From positions 1 through 49,836 of the forward strand of contig NZ_MBLO01000039.1 of assembly GCF_001854805.1 (NCBI RefSeq): DNA of 49,836 bases, in the 5' to 3' direction. The translations under genes were made by a program, and so were the position numbers. This stretch comes from Pseudofrankia coriaricola (GTDB lineage: Bacteria; Actinomycetota; Actinomycetes; Frankiales; Frankiaceae). A model generated the notes under the pieces. It saw nothing but the letters and a program-made list of their open reading frames with translations, had not been told where the DNA came from and did not search any database. This document shows positions 9,025 through 16,892 of this stretch, piece after piece. The first letter of the stretch is position 1. Each line of letters begins with the position of its first letter.

Positions 9025-9894
9025 ATGACCGACCACGCGGCTGACGGGGTGCGGGTTGTCGTCATCACAGGGGCGGGGTCGGGGCTTGGCGCGGCGATGG
9101 CTGGTGTGTTCGCCGCGGCCGGAGATGCCGTCGCCTGCCTGGACATCGACGCCGATGGTGCCGAGGCGACCGCCAAGGCGGTCCGGGAGCTGGGTGGCGA
9201 GGCCATGTCGGGTCGGGTCGACCTCGCCGACCCGGCATCCCTGCAGGCTGCCGCGGAGGCGGTCCAGCGTCGTTTCGGCGGCTGCGACGTGTTGTGCGCC
9301 AACGTCGGCGTCCAGCAGTTCGGCGCGATCGACCATCTCAGCGCGCAGGACTGGCAATGGGTGCTGTCGGTGAACGTGCTGGGCACGGTCGCGACCGTGA
9401 CCAGTTTCCTGCCGCTGCTGCGCGCCCGCTCCGGGCGTCGCCACATCGTCCTCACCGCTTCCTCCAGCGTGCTCAACCCCGGCGTCCGCCTCGGCGCCTA
9501 TACCACCAGCAAGTACGCGGTGGTCGGCTTCGGCGAGACGCTGCGGATGGAACTCGAGCAGGAGGGGATCGGGGTGTCGATCCTGTTTCCGGCCGGCATG
9601 TCCACCCGTCACCTGGAAAGCAGCAGGCTGGCCCGACCAGCACAGCTGGGACCGTCCCTGCTGCGGAACGAGGACGTCGCGGCGATGCTCGCCAGCCGCG
9701 ACATGGACGACAAGACGAACGTCGTCACGCCGGAGTTCGCGGTCCGCAACCTGCTGGACGATCTCGCGCGCAACGAGCCGTACATCGTGACACACGGTGG
9801 CTACCGGGATGCGTTGGTCCGGCGCCAGGAGGCGTTCGTCGCCGCGTATGACCGGATGGCCGGCTCGAACGATGTGACGGCGCCGGCCCGGTGA
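9025..9894 (+). CDS. SDR-family NAD(P)-dependent oxidoreductase
   Basis: The ATG at 9025 follows GGAGGGTGGG; the frame stays open upstream but without family sequence. The 289-residue protein is a classical SDR: cofactor loop TGAGSGLG (15-22), CLDID acidic residue favouring NAD, ANVGV in place of the NNAG motif, catalytic Ser in TASSS and the YTTSK Tyr-Lys pair (about 159). The C-terminal extension past the core is longer than in minimal SDRs. A TAATAT at 8963-8968 could be the -10 box. The stop (9892-9894) lies just before the SnoaL-like gene, so the two are probably cotranscribed. Confidence 0.9.
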   Translation: MTDHAADGVRVVVITGAGSGLGAAMAGVFAAAGDAVACLDIDADGAEATAKAVRELGGEAMSGRVDLADPASLQAAAEAVQRRFGGCDVLCANVGVQQFGAIDHLSAQDWQWVLSVNVLGTVATVTSFLPLLRARSGRRHIVLTASSSVLNPGVRLGAYTTSKYAVVGFGETLRMELEQEGIGVSILFPAGMSTRHLESSRLARPAQLGPSLLRNEDVAAMLASRDMDDKTNVVTPEFAVRNLLDDLARNEPYIVTHGGYRDALVRRQEAFVAAYDRMAGSNDVTAPAR

Positions 9895-9896
9895 GC

Positions 9897-9920
9897 CAGG
9901 AGGAGTTACAGGAGGAGTTA
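9897..9920 (+). repeat. 12-bp tandem duplication of the Shine-Dalgarno segment
   Basis: The unit caggaggagtta occurs twice back to back (9897-9908, 9909-9920), immediately before the GTG start at 9924. Both units contain AGGAGG, so the message carries two ribosome-binding sequences 12 nt apart. Only the second is at normal spacing from GTG 9924. Confidence 0.85.
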
Positions 9921-9923
9921 GCT

Positions 9924-10349
9924 GTGGACGTCGGCACCCTCGTCGAGATCGAGAAGATCAAGCAGCTCAAGGCCCGTTACTTCCGGCTGCTGGACACCAA
10001 GAAGTGGGACGACTGGGCCGACGTCTTCACCCCGGACCTCAACCTCTGGGTCCAGGACGTTCCGGATGTCACCTACACCAGCCGGGATGAGTTCCTCGCC
10101 GCGATCGTCCCGATGCTCACCGACGCGGTCACCACCCATCACGGCCACATGCCGGAGATCGACGTCACCGGGTCGGACACCGCCCGCGGCATCTGGGCCA
10201 TGTTCGACTACGTCCAGCTCGGCAGCCCGGACCGGCCGATCCGGCTCAAGGGCTACGGCCACTATCACGAGGAATACCGCAAGGGTTCGGACGGCCAGTG
10301 GCGGATCAGTTCGCTGCGGCTGCACCGGCTTCGTGTCGACTACAGCTGA
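9924..10349 (+). CDS. SnoaL/NTF2-like domain protein
   Basis: This is a small alpha+beta barrel protein of the SnoaL-like/NTF2 superfamily: IEKIKQLKARYFRLLDTKKW at the N-terminus, then FTPDLNLW, TTHHGHMPEI, WAMFDYVQL and GYGHYHEEYRK. Members are often isomerases, dehydratases or cyclases acting in polyketide, steroid or aromatic pathways. The GTG at 9924 has AGGAGG 8 nt upstream. An alternative GTG at 9891 overlaps the SDR stop but has no ribosome binding site. The ribosome binding site lies in a perfect 12-bp tandem duplication (9897-9920). The protein is closely related to the C-terminal domain of the convergent gene at 10453-11694. Confidence 0.85.
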   Translation: MDVGTLVEIEKIKQLKARYFRLLDTKKWDDWADVFTPDLNLWVQDVPDVTYTSRDEFLAAIVPMLTDAVTTHHGHMPEIDVTGSDTARGIWAMFDYVQLGSPDRPIRLKGYGHYHEEYRKGSDGQWRISSLRLHRLRVDYS

Positions 10350-10452
10350 CGCGTGCGCCAAGGTCCGCGTGCCCGCGGCTTATCGGTCGCTGCCTTCGAC
10401 CGACGTGCCAGTAGATGGTCGGGGCGCTCACGACAGCCGTGACGGCCGGGCT

Positions 10453-11694
10453 TCATCCATCCGCCGCGCTGTGGTCGAAGCGTTGCCGATTGTTGCGCTT
10501 GGAGCTGATCCGCCATTGCCCGTCCGGGCATTTCCGGTACGTCTCGATGTAGTGGCCGTAGCCTTTGATGCTCAGTCTGCCCTGAGGTCCGTCCAGCTGG
10601 ACGTAGTCGAACATTGACCAGACGCCTTCGGCCTCGGTGTCGCCGAGCAACGTGATCTCTGGCATGTGGCCGTGATGGGTCGTCACGCCGTTGTCCAGCA
10701 TGGGGATAGTGGATTCGAAGTACTCCTCGTTGAGCTGGAAGCGCTTCTCCCCTTCGATCGGGAGGTAGTGCTTGCAGTCCGCGGTGAACAGGTCGCGGAA
10801 CGCGTCCCAGTCCTTCAGGTCAAGGTAGCGGAAGTACCGTGCCTTGAGCTGCTTGATCTGTTCGATGTCCCACAGCGCCTGCACGGAGGGTGGAACAGGC
10901 CGCTGGCCGACATCCGCGGCGGTCGCCAGAAGCCCGAGCTGCGTGCCCGCGGCGGCGGCGAGGGCCTTGGCGGTCGCGACGTCCTTGGTGATGTAACGGC
11001 CGGCCGCTTCCTGGAGGCGAGCCGACGAGCCGAGGGCGCGCACCGTGCCGAGGGCGTAGCTGTTTCCGCTGCAGTGGCTGATCGCGTCGAGAGCTCTGGC
11101 CGGGTCGAGCCCGAGTTCCCGAGCCACCCGTTCCGCCTCCGCCACCAGGCCGACGTTCGCCCCGAACAGCGCGTTGTTGACCAGCTTCACCCGTTGGCCG
11201 TCACCGAGTCCTCCGATGTGCAGGATCGGGCTGGCATAGGCGGCCAACACCGGCCGGACCGCCTCCAGAACGCGGGGCTCACCGCCGACCAGCAGCGTCA
11301 CCCTGCTCGCCGCGGCGTCCGCCGGACCGCCGCTGAAGGCCGCGTCGAGGATCCGGATATCACGGGATCGCCCGGCTTCCGCGAGCGCGGGCGCGGTGTC
11401 GGGGCTACAGGTCGTGTGGATCACTATGACGGAGCCGGGACGCATCGAGGTGAGCAGCCCCTCGTCGCCGCCGCACACCTCACGTACCTGCTGGTCGGAG
11501 AAGACGCACACAACGACCACGTCGCTGGTGGCCGCCAGCGCGGCAATCGTCGGTACGCTGATCACCCCCGACGTCTCGATCTCGCGCGCCACCTCGGGCC
11601 GGCGGGCGTAGAACGACGCCTGGAAGCCTGCCTTGACAACTTGCTCCAGCATGGGCCGGCCCATGCTTCCGACGCCTAAGAATCCGATCTTCAT
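10453..11694 (-). CDS. Fusion: beta-hydroxyacid (HIBADH-like) dehydrogenase plus SnoaL-like domain
   Basis: A single 413-residue frame with two domains. Residues 1-265 are a 3-hydroxyisobutyrate dehydrogenase/6-phosphogluconate dehydrogenase-type oxidoreductase: Rossmann GFLGVGSMGRPM (4-15), substrate loop AAFSGGPADA, and catalytic Lys170 in GDGQRVKLVNN. A Pro-rich linker (QRPVPPS) leads to a complete SnoaL/NTF2-like domain (about 276-408) starting DIEQIKQLKARYFRYLD. That domain matches the free protein at 9924-10349 motif by motif (TTHHGHMPEI, SMFDYVQL, KGYGHYIETYRK). I see no internal ribosome binding site at the junction, so it is probably a genuine fusion. The two domains may act successively on one intermediate. 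The start at 11694 overlaps a small upstream frame by ATGA. Confidence 0.85.
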   Translation of the reverse strand: MKIGFLGVGSMGRPMLEQVVKAGFQASFYARRPEVAREIETSGVISVPTIAALAATSDVVVVCVFSDQQVREVCGGDEGLLTSMRPGSVIVIHTTCSPDTAPALAEAGRSRDIRILDAAFSGGPADAAASRVTLLVGGEPRVLEAVRPVLAAYASPILHIGGLGDGQRVKLVNNALFGANVGLVAEAERVARELGLDPARALDAISHCSGNSYALGTVRALGSSARLQEAAGRYITKDVATAKALAAAAGTQLGLLATAADVGQRPVPPSVQALWDIEQIKQLKARYFRYLDLKDWDAFRDLFTADCKHYLPIEGEKRFQLNEEYFESTIPMLDNGVTTHHGHMPEITLLGDTEAEGVWSMFDYVQLDGPQGRLSIKGYGHYIETYRKCPDGQWRISSKRNNRQRFDHSAADG

Positions 11695-11798
11695 GCGGTG
11701 CTCCCGGGTCCGTCACCGGCGGCCGCCCATGCGTTCCGGTCGAGACCGAAACCGCCGTCAGTGGCTGCTGTGATCGTCCGTGCCAGTTCTGCTGTCAT
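11691..11798 (-). CDS. Possible 35-aa leader or small protein
   Basis: A short frame begins at an ATG at 11798 (minus strand) and ends with a TGA that overlaps the ATG of the dehydrogenase fusion in an ATGA arrangement. This is the same coupling seen in the operon at 12837-16708. It encodes a 35-residue peptide without recognisable domain. There is only a weak purine-rich sequence upstream. It could be a coupling leader or chance. Confidence 0.3.
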   Translation of the reverse strand: MTAELARTITAATDGGFGLDRNAWAAAGDGPGSTA

Positions 11799-11975
11799 AT
11801 CCAACCAATCGTCGGGCGACTGTCCTGTCGAACAAGAGCGCACTCAATGGGAGGCGCCGGCGGGTCCACGGTGGTCGCCGCGGACGATCTGGCGCGCGGC
11901 CGTCGTCGGCCGAACCTCCCAGGACATTCTGCGGCGCGGCCCTGCGGTGATACGGACGCGGGCACGCCCTCTTGG

Positions 11976-12749
11976 TCAGAGCCGGGTAATCCAGCCGCCG
12001 TCGACCAGGACGGTCTGGCCGGTGATCCAGTCGCCGGCCTTCGAGCACAGCAGGAGAAGGGTGCCGATCAGGTCCTCGGGCGGGCCGGACTTCTTGCCGG
12101 GGATGCCCGAGTAGAGAGCCTTCCGGAGGGGTGAGTCCTTCGGAAGGCTGACGTACCCGCTCTCGTTGTCGACGAGCCCGGGCGCGATCGCGTTGACGTT
12201 GATCCCACGCGAGCCGAGCTCGGAGGCGAGGTTCACGGTGAGGCCGTGCAGCGCGTACTTCGTGACGCTGTAGATCCCGCCGGCTATGAAGGCACCGGCG
12301 GACAGGCCGTTGACGATCCGGCCCCCGCCGCGGACTGTCATCGATTCGAGCACCGCCTGGGTACACAGAAGCGGTCCTCGCAGGTTGACGTCCACGACGC
12401 GGTCCCACTCGGGGACCGGCATGTTCGACAGGCCGTACGGGGGCAGGTCGGTCATGATCGCGGCGTTGTTGATGAGGATGTCGATCCCGCCGAAGGCCTC
12501 GACCGCGGCTGTCGCCATCGCCTGAGCCGACTGCGCCGAGGTGACGTCGACGTGCGCGGCGGCGACGCGGAATCCGCTGTCGGTCAGGGCCTTCGCGGTC
12601 GACGTGGCCGCGTCGAGGTCGAGGTCCGCGACGACGACGGACGCGCCGGCCTCACAGAGCGCGCGGGCATAGACGACGCCGATGCCGCCGGCGCCCCCGG
12701 TGATGATCGCGACCTTGCCCGTCAGGTCGAACAGCTCGGTGGGAGTCAT
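11976..12749 (-). CDS. SDR-family oxidoreductase
   Basis: A 257-residue classical SDR: LTGKVAIITGGAGGIG (cofactor loop about 17-24), VVADLDLD acidic residue typical of NAD use, NNAAIM in the NNAG position, VDVNLRGPLL, catalytic Ser in NGLSAGAF and YSVTK Tyr-Lys, and the C-terminal GQTVLVDGGW signature. It probably oxidises a secondary alcohol or reduces a ketone. It is divergent from the aldehyde dehydrogenase operon, sharing an 87-bp promoter region with a palindromic operator (12758-12816), which suggests joint control. The dehydrogenase-SnoaL fusion lies about 280 bp downstream on the same strand. Confidence 0.92.
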   Translation of the reverse strand: MTPTELFDLTGKVAIITGGAGGIGVVYARALCEAGASVVVADLDLDAATSTAKALTDSGFRVAAAHVDVTSAQSAQAMATAAVEAFGGIDILINNAAIMTDLPPYGLSNMPVPEWDRVVDVNLRGPLLCTQAVLESMTVRGGGRIVNGLSAGAFIAGGIYSVTKYALHGLTVNLASELGSRGINVNAIAPGLVDNESGYVSLPKDSPLRKALYSGIPGKKSGPPEDLIGTLLLLCSKAGDWITGQTVLVDGGWITRL

Positions 12750-12757
12750 GCCATCGA

Positions 12758-12816
12758 CTAACGCATGCGCATCAGGGTTAAGTCAACTAGTGTCATCTCA
12801 AATGCACATGCGTTAG
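12758..12816. promoter_or_regulatory. Palindromic operator in divergent promoter
   Basis: The half-sites ctaacgcatgcgcat (12758-12772) and atgcacatgcgttag (12802-12816) are inverted copies matching at 14 of 15 positions. They lie 29 bp apart between the start codons of the divergent SDR (12749) and aldehyde dehydrogenase (12837). Each half contains its own small palindrome (gcatgc or catg). The TetR regulator at 16013-16708, last gene of the rightward operon, is the obvious candidate ligand-responsive repressor. Confidence 0.7.
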
Positions 12817-12836
12817 ACAGGCAGGAGGAGGTCGGC

Positions 12837-14297
12837 ATGACGATCGATCGCGCGGTCCCAGCGGTGCACCTGCACATCGGAGAGGAAGCGCGCCCGCACG
12901 GCACGGGTGGGGTGCATGATCACGTCTTCCCGGCGACGGGCGAGGTCCAGGGGCCGGTCCCGCTCGCGGGGCGCGACGACGTCGAGGCCGCGGTCGGCGC
13001 CGCGCGGGACGCGCTCGGCGCGTGGCGGGCCTGGAAGCCCGCGGACCGGGCAGCCGTCCTGCTGCGGCTCGCGGAGCTGATGAGGCGCGATGGTGACGAG
13101 CTGGCCCGGCTCGCGGTGCTCGACAACGCCATGACGCTCGGATCCGGCCAGCTCGCCGCCAGTGTCATGGCGCAGTACACCGCCTACTACGCGGGCTGGG
13201 CGGACAAGATCGAGGGTCGGGTGACCTCGGTCCCTGGACAGTCGCGTGAGCTCGCGTACACCGTCCCCGAGCCTTATGGCGTGGTTGCGATCATCATGAC
13301 GTGGAACAGTCCGCTGTTCTCGGTCGGCATGAAGCTTGCGCCCGCGCTGGCCGCCGGGAACACGGTGGTCCTCAAGCCGTCGGAGCTCACGCCGTACGCA
13401 TGCGAGCGGCTCATGGCACTGATCCGGGAGGCGGGCATCCCCGCGGGTGTCGTCAACCTGGTGCTCGGTGGCGCCGAGACAGGCGACGCGCTGGTCCGCC
13501 ACCCGCTCGTGCAGAAGGTCAGTTTCACCGGCGGTCCGGCCACGGCCCGGAAGATCCTCGCGGCCTGCGCGGAATCGCTCAAGCCGGCCGTCCTTGAGCT
13601 CGGCGGCAAGTCCGCCAACATCGTCTTCCCGGACGCCGACCTCGACGCCGCCGCGATGATCAACAGCTACAGCGTCCACGGCACGCTCGCCGGCCAGGGC
13701 TGCGCGATCGCAACCCGCATGCTCGTGCACGAGGACATCTACGACCAGGTCGTCGACAAGGTCGTCGCGCTGGTGAGCGGGATGCGGTGCGGCGACCCGT
13801 TCGACCCAACGACGACGATCAGCCCCGTGATCACGAAGGCCGCGCAGGAACGCATCGTGGGGATGATCGAGCGCGCCCGGTCGGGGGGCGCGGGCAAGCT
13901 CCTGCTCGGCGGGGGTGTCCCGGGAGGCGACCTTGCTGGCGGCTTCTTCGTCGAGCCGACCGTCTTCGGTGAGGTGGATCCGGCCAGCGAGCTCGGTCAG
14001 GTCGAGGTCTTCGGTCCTGTGCTCTCCCTGATGCGCTTCGCCACGGAGGACCAGGCGGTCGCGATCGCGAACGCGACCGACTACGGACTCGCCTCCTACG
14101 TGTACACCCAGGACGTCGGCCGGATCAGCCGCCTGACGACGCAACTGCGTGCCGGGGGCGTCTACGTCAACGGTGCGCAGCCAGTCCTGGGATGCGAGCT
14201 GCCGTTCGGTGGGGTGGGCATCTCCGGCTACGGCCGCGAGGGTGGCATCGAGGGCCTGCTCGAGTTCGTCCGCACCAAAGCGGTGGCCATCGCATGA
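12837..14297 (+). CDS. NAD(P)-dependent aldehyde dehydrogenase
   Basis: The ATG at 12837 is preceded by AGGAGGAGG. The 486-residue protein has the ALDH superfamily landmarks: MTWNSPLFS (active-site Asn), LKPSELTP with the cofactor Lys, FTGGPATAR, general-base Glu about 254 in VLELGGKSAN, catalytic Cys about 289 in GQGCAIATR, EVFGPVLSLM, and GVGISGYGREGG near the end. It oxidises an aldehyde to the acid. It is the first gene of a five-gene operon and overlaps the next start by 4 bp (ATGA at 14294), so translation is coupled. Confidence 0.94.
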   Translation: MTIDRAVPAVHLHIGEEARPHGTGGVHDHVFPATGEVQGPVPLAGRDDVEAAVGAARDALGAWRAWKPADRAAVLLRLAELMRRDGDELARLAVLDNAMTLGSGQLAASVMAQYTAYYAGWADKIEGRVTSVPGQSRELAYTVPEPYGVVAIIMTWNSPLFSVGMKLAPALAAGNTVVLKPSELTPYACERLMALIREAGIPAGVVNLVLGGAETGDALVRHPLVQKVSFTGGPATARKILAACAESLKPAVLELGGKSANIVFPDADLDAAAMINSYSVHGTLAGQGCAIATRMLVHEDIYDQVVDKVVALVSGMRCGDPFDPTTTISPVITKAAQERIVGMIERARSGGAGKLLLGGGVPGGDLAGGFFVEPTVFGEVDPASELGQVEVFGPVLSLMRFATEDQAVAIANATDYGLASYVYTQDVGRISRLTTQLRAGGVYVNGAQPVLGCELPFGGVGISGYGREGGIEGLLEFVRTKAVAIA

Positions 14298-15100
14298 CGA
14301 TTCCGCTGAAGTTGGCCGGCGCAACCGCCGTCCTCACCGGAGCCGGCAGCGGCATCGGCCGCGCGAGTGCGCTGGAGTTCGCCCGCCGTGGTGCCCGTGT
14401 CGCCATCAGCGACCTCGATGCCGACCGCGCGGAGGCCGTCGCCGCCGAGGTCGAGGGCGCCGGCGGCGAGGCCGTCGCCATCCGTGCCGACGTCACCAGC
14501 GAGGACGATCTCGTCAGACTGCGCGAGACCGCGCTGACGTGGTTCGGGCGGGTCGACCTCGTCATGAACAACGCCGGGGTGCTCTCCATGGGCGCGCCGG
14601 AGTCCCTACCCGACGAGGCCTGGGAGCGTGTGCTCGACGTCAACCTGATGAGCATCGCCCGCGGTAACCGGGTGTTCCTGCCCCTGCTGATCGAGCAGGG
14701 CCGCGGCCACGTGGTGAACACCGCGTCGGCGTCGGGCCTGCTCGCCTATGGCTTCGACCGGCTGCCGTACGTCGCGAGCAAGCACGCGGTCGTCGGCGTG
14801 TCGGAGGCTCTCGCGTTGTATCTCGGTCCGCGGGGGGTGGGTGTCACCTGCCTCTGCCCATCAGGGGTGATCACCAACATGCCCGAGCAGTTCCGGGTCT
14901 ACGGGGAGACCTCCACCAGGCCCCGCGCTCCTGAGCACGAGATCGTGACGGCGGAGCGGGTCGCCGGGCTGACCGCGGACGCGGTCACGCTGGGCCGGTT
15001 CCTCGTCACCACCGTGCCGGACGTCGAGGCCGAGCTCGTCGAGCGGGCGGGGGACATCGAGGCCTACCTGCGGGCGCGCATCACCGAGCAGACCGCATGA
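14294..15100 (+). CDS. SDR-family oxidoreductase
   Basis: A 268-residue classical SDR beginning at the ATG that overlaps the aldehyde dehydrogenase stop. It has TGAGSGIGRASALEFARRG, ISDLDADR (acidic cofactor selector), NNAGVLSMG, LDVNLMSIARG, and catalytic Ser in NTASASGLL followed by YVASK. The C-terminus lacks the usual VDGG end, having a variable extension like the Rv-type cyclohexanol/steroid SDRs. In context it likely supplies the carbonyl consumed by the aldehyde dehydrogenase. It overlaps the next start by ATGA (15097). Confidence 0.92.
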   Translation: MTIPLKLAGATAVLTGAGSGIGRASALEFARRGARVAISDLDADRAEAVAAEVEGAGGEAVAIRADVTSEDDLVRLRETALTWFGRVDLVMNNAGVLSMGAPESLPDEAWERVLDVNLMSIARGNRVFLPLLIEQGRGHVVNTASASGLLAYGFDRLPYVASKHAVVGVSEALALYLGPRGVGVTCLCPSGVITNMPEQFRVYGETSTRPRAPEHEIVTAERVAGLTADAVTLGRFLVTTVPDVEAELVERAGDIEAYLRARITEQTA

Positions 15101-15267
15101 CAGTCTCGACACGTGGCGGCCTCGTCGGCCCCGCCCGGCTTCTCACGAACGACGCCACCGTTCCCACCCGCCTGGTCACCCCCACCACGCCTGGTCTGTT
15201 CCAGGTGGCCGACGCCGCTCGCGCCGGCGCGAACGTCGTTCGTACCGACCGAGAGGACCGACCATGA
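15097..15267 (+). CDS. 56-aa microprotein, translationally coupled on both sides
   Basis: An ATG at 15097 overlaps the SDR stop (ATGA). The frame runs 56 codons to a TGA that itself overlaps the ATG of the next gene (15264, again ATGA). The peptide begins MTVSTRGGLVGPARLL and is moderately basic, with Thr/Val/Pro-rich middle and no recognised family, signal peptide or membrane segment. Its exact fit between two coupled genes argues that ribosomes read through it. It may be a functional microprotein, a coupling device, or the remnant of a larger gene. Confidence 0.6.
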   Translation: MTVSTRGGLVGPARLLTNDATVPTRLVTPTTPGLFQVADAARAGANVVRTDREDRP

Positions 15268-16016
15268 GTCCCGACGAGCTCTACCGCACCGTCATGACCG
15301 TCGAGCCGCCGGCGGTCGAGACGCCGTTCGAGGCCGCGAGCCGGGAGTTCCTCTTCGGGCGCGTCTGGAACCGTCCCGGCCTGAGCATCCGCGACCGCAG
15401 GCTGGTGTCCCTTGCCTGCGTCGCGGCGGCGGACGCGCCCAAGCCGATCGACGACCATGTCTACGCGGCACTTCGCAGCGGCGACCTCACGATCGAGCAG
15501 ATGAACGAGGTGACCCTGCACTTCGCGGTCTACTGCGGATGGCCGAAGGCCTCGCACCTGGAGATGACGGTCCGCACGCAGTGGCACCGGATCCACGCGG
15601 AGCGCGGCGAGCAGACGCCGCCGTGGCCGACGCGAACGCCGGAAGATCTCGGTCCCGCCGATCCCGGGCAACGGATTCTGGACGGTCAACAGGAGTTCGC
15701 CGACGTCAACGTCGTGCCGGCACCCCCGTCGGACTCCCCGTACTTCTATGCCGGCATCCTCAACTTCGTCTTCGGGCACGTGTGGCGCCGGCCCGATCTG
15801 TCACGCAGAGACCGGCGGCTTGTGACGATCCCGTGTGTCGGGCTGTCCGACTCGCCCGCGCCGATCCTCTCGCACGTGGGCTCCGCTCTAGAGTCTGGCG
15901 ACGTGACCTACGACGAGATGCAGGAGATCTGCCTGCAGTTCAGCGCGTACTACGGCTTCGCCAAGGGCGAGGCGCTCCAGGACGCCGCTGAACGCTGGCG
16001 CATGGGCAAGGCGTGA
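15264..16016 (+). CDS. Carboxymuconolactone decarboxylase-like protein, two repeats
   Basis: The 250-residue protein contains two CMD/AhpD-like helical repeats. The first (about 22-105) has FLFGRVWNRPGLSIRDRRLVSLACVAA and LHFAVYCGWPKA. The second (about 165-245) has FVFGHVWRRPDLSRRDRRLVTIPCVGL and LQFSAYYGFAKG. The AhpD CxxC redox pair is absent, so a peroxidase role is unlikely; single-Cys CMD proteins are decarboxylases, isomerases or of unknown function. The start overlaps the preceding small frame and the stop overlaps the TetR start. Confidence 0.85.
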   Translation: MSPDELYRTVMTVEPPAVETPFEAASREFLFGRVWNRPGLSIRDRRLVSLACVAAADAPKPIDDHVYAALRSGDLTIEQMNEVTLHFAVYCGWPKASHLEMTVRTQWHRIHAERGEQTPPWPTRTPEDLGPADPGQRILDGQQEFADVNVVPAPPSDSPYFYAGILNFVFGHVWRRPDLSRRDRRLVTIPCVGLSDSPAPILSHVGSALESGDVTYDEMQEICLQFSAYYGFAKGEALQDAAERWRMGKA

Positions 16017-16708
16017 CCGGCCCATCCACCACCCCGCTCAGCGCGACGGCGCTGCAGCTCCTGACCACCGCCGAGCGGCTGTTCGCCGAGAACGGCATCG
16101 CCGGCGTGTCCCTGCGACAGATCGGCACCGCGGCGGGGTCGGCGAACAGCTCCGCCGTCAACTACCACTTCGGCACCAAGGACCGGCTGATAGAGGCAAT
16201 CTTCGCCTACCGCCTCCCGCACCTTCTCGAACGACGCGCGCTGTTGAAGGAACGCGTCGACCCGGATGACCTGCGCGCCCGCCTCGAAGCCCACCTGCTG
16301 CCCGTCCTCGAACTCGCGGAATCACCAGGCAACTCCTACGTCTCCTTCGTCGAACAGCTACAGCGAGGCGCGGACTCCTGGCAGCTCTTCGCCACTCAGC
16401 CCGACATCCGCCAATCGCGGGAAGAGTTCCTCGCCGACGTCCGGCGGCTACTACCGGATGTCGGCGAACCAGCGCTGACAATCCGAGTCGGACAGGTGCA
16501 GAATCTCAGCCTCAACGCCGCGGCCGAACGGGAACGCGCCATCGACAGACGACAGAAAGTGATCCCGTTCGGCCTGTTCGTCACCACAACTCTCGACGGT
16601 TTCACCGGCTTCCTGACCGCACCGGTTTCCACCGAAACTCGACGATTCCTCGCCCGGCCACCCACAACGGTTGCTCCGGAACCCGCGCAGCAGACGACGC
16701 CTCACTAG
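16013..16708 (+). CDS. TetR/AcrR-family transcriptional regulator
   Basis: The GTG at 16013 overlaps the preceding stop (GTGA). The 231-residue protein has an N-terminal TetR helix-turn-helix (about 15-65): TTAERLFAENGIAGVSLRQI, then NSSAVNYHFGTKDRLIEAIF, the diagnostic recognition-helix end. The C-terminal ligand-binding half is not assignable. It is last in the operon and likely represses it, and perhaps the divergent SDR, through the palindrome at 12758-12816, with the pathway substrate as inducer. Confidence 0.9.
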   Translation: MTGPSTTPLSATALQLLTTAERLFAENGIAGVSLRQIGTAAGSANSSAVNYHFGTKDRLIEAIFAYRLPHLLERRALLKERVDPDDLRARLEAHLLPVLELAESPGNSYVSFVEQLQRGADSWQLFATQPDIRQSREEFLADVRRLLPDVGEPALTIRVGQVQNLSLNAAAERERAIDRRQKVIPFGLFVTTTLDGFTGFLTAPVSTETRRFLARPPTTVAPEPAQQTTPH

Positions 16709-16740
16709 ACGACGTCAGGGTCGCGCCGCCCCGGTGTTCC

Positions 16741-16757
16741 CAGCTCCGCCGGAGCTG
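16741..16757 (+). terminator. Short GC hairpin after the TetR gene
   Basis: The sequence cagctcc-gcc-ggagctg forms a perfect 7-bp stem with a 3-nt loop, 33 nt after the operon's last stop codon. There is no T-run, as is common for actinobacterial hairpins. It is a candidate terminator only. Confidence 0.4.
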
Positions 16758-16892
16758 AGCGCGGTGCCCGCGCGTACAGCAGGATCACGGCGGAGCAAGG
16801 GGAATCCTGCTCACCTGACATCCCGGCAATCCGTTCTGGCCGATCTCGCCACGCAGTGGAACCGCCGGCGGCCCGGCCGCGTCCAAGCGCGC

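Noticed and set aside
8200-9795. Minus-strand open frame (531 codons) over the GGDEF end and the SDR
   Set aside because: No recognisable motif and it overlaps two clear genes; typical shadow frame.
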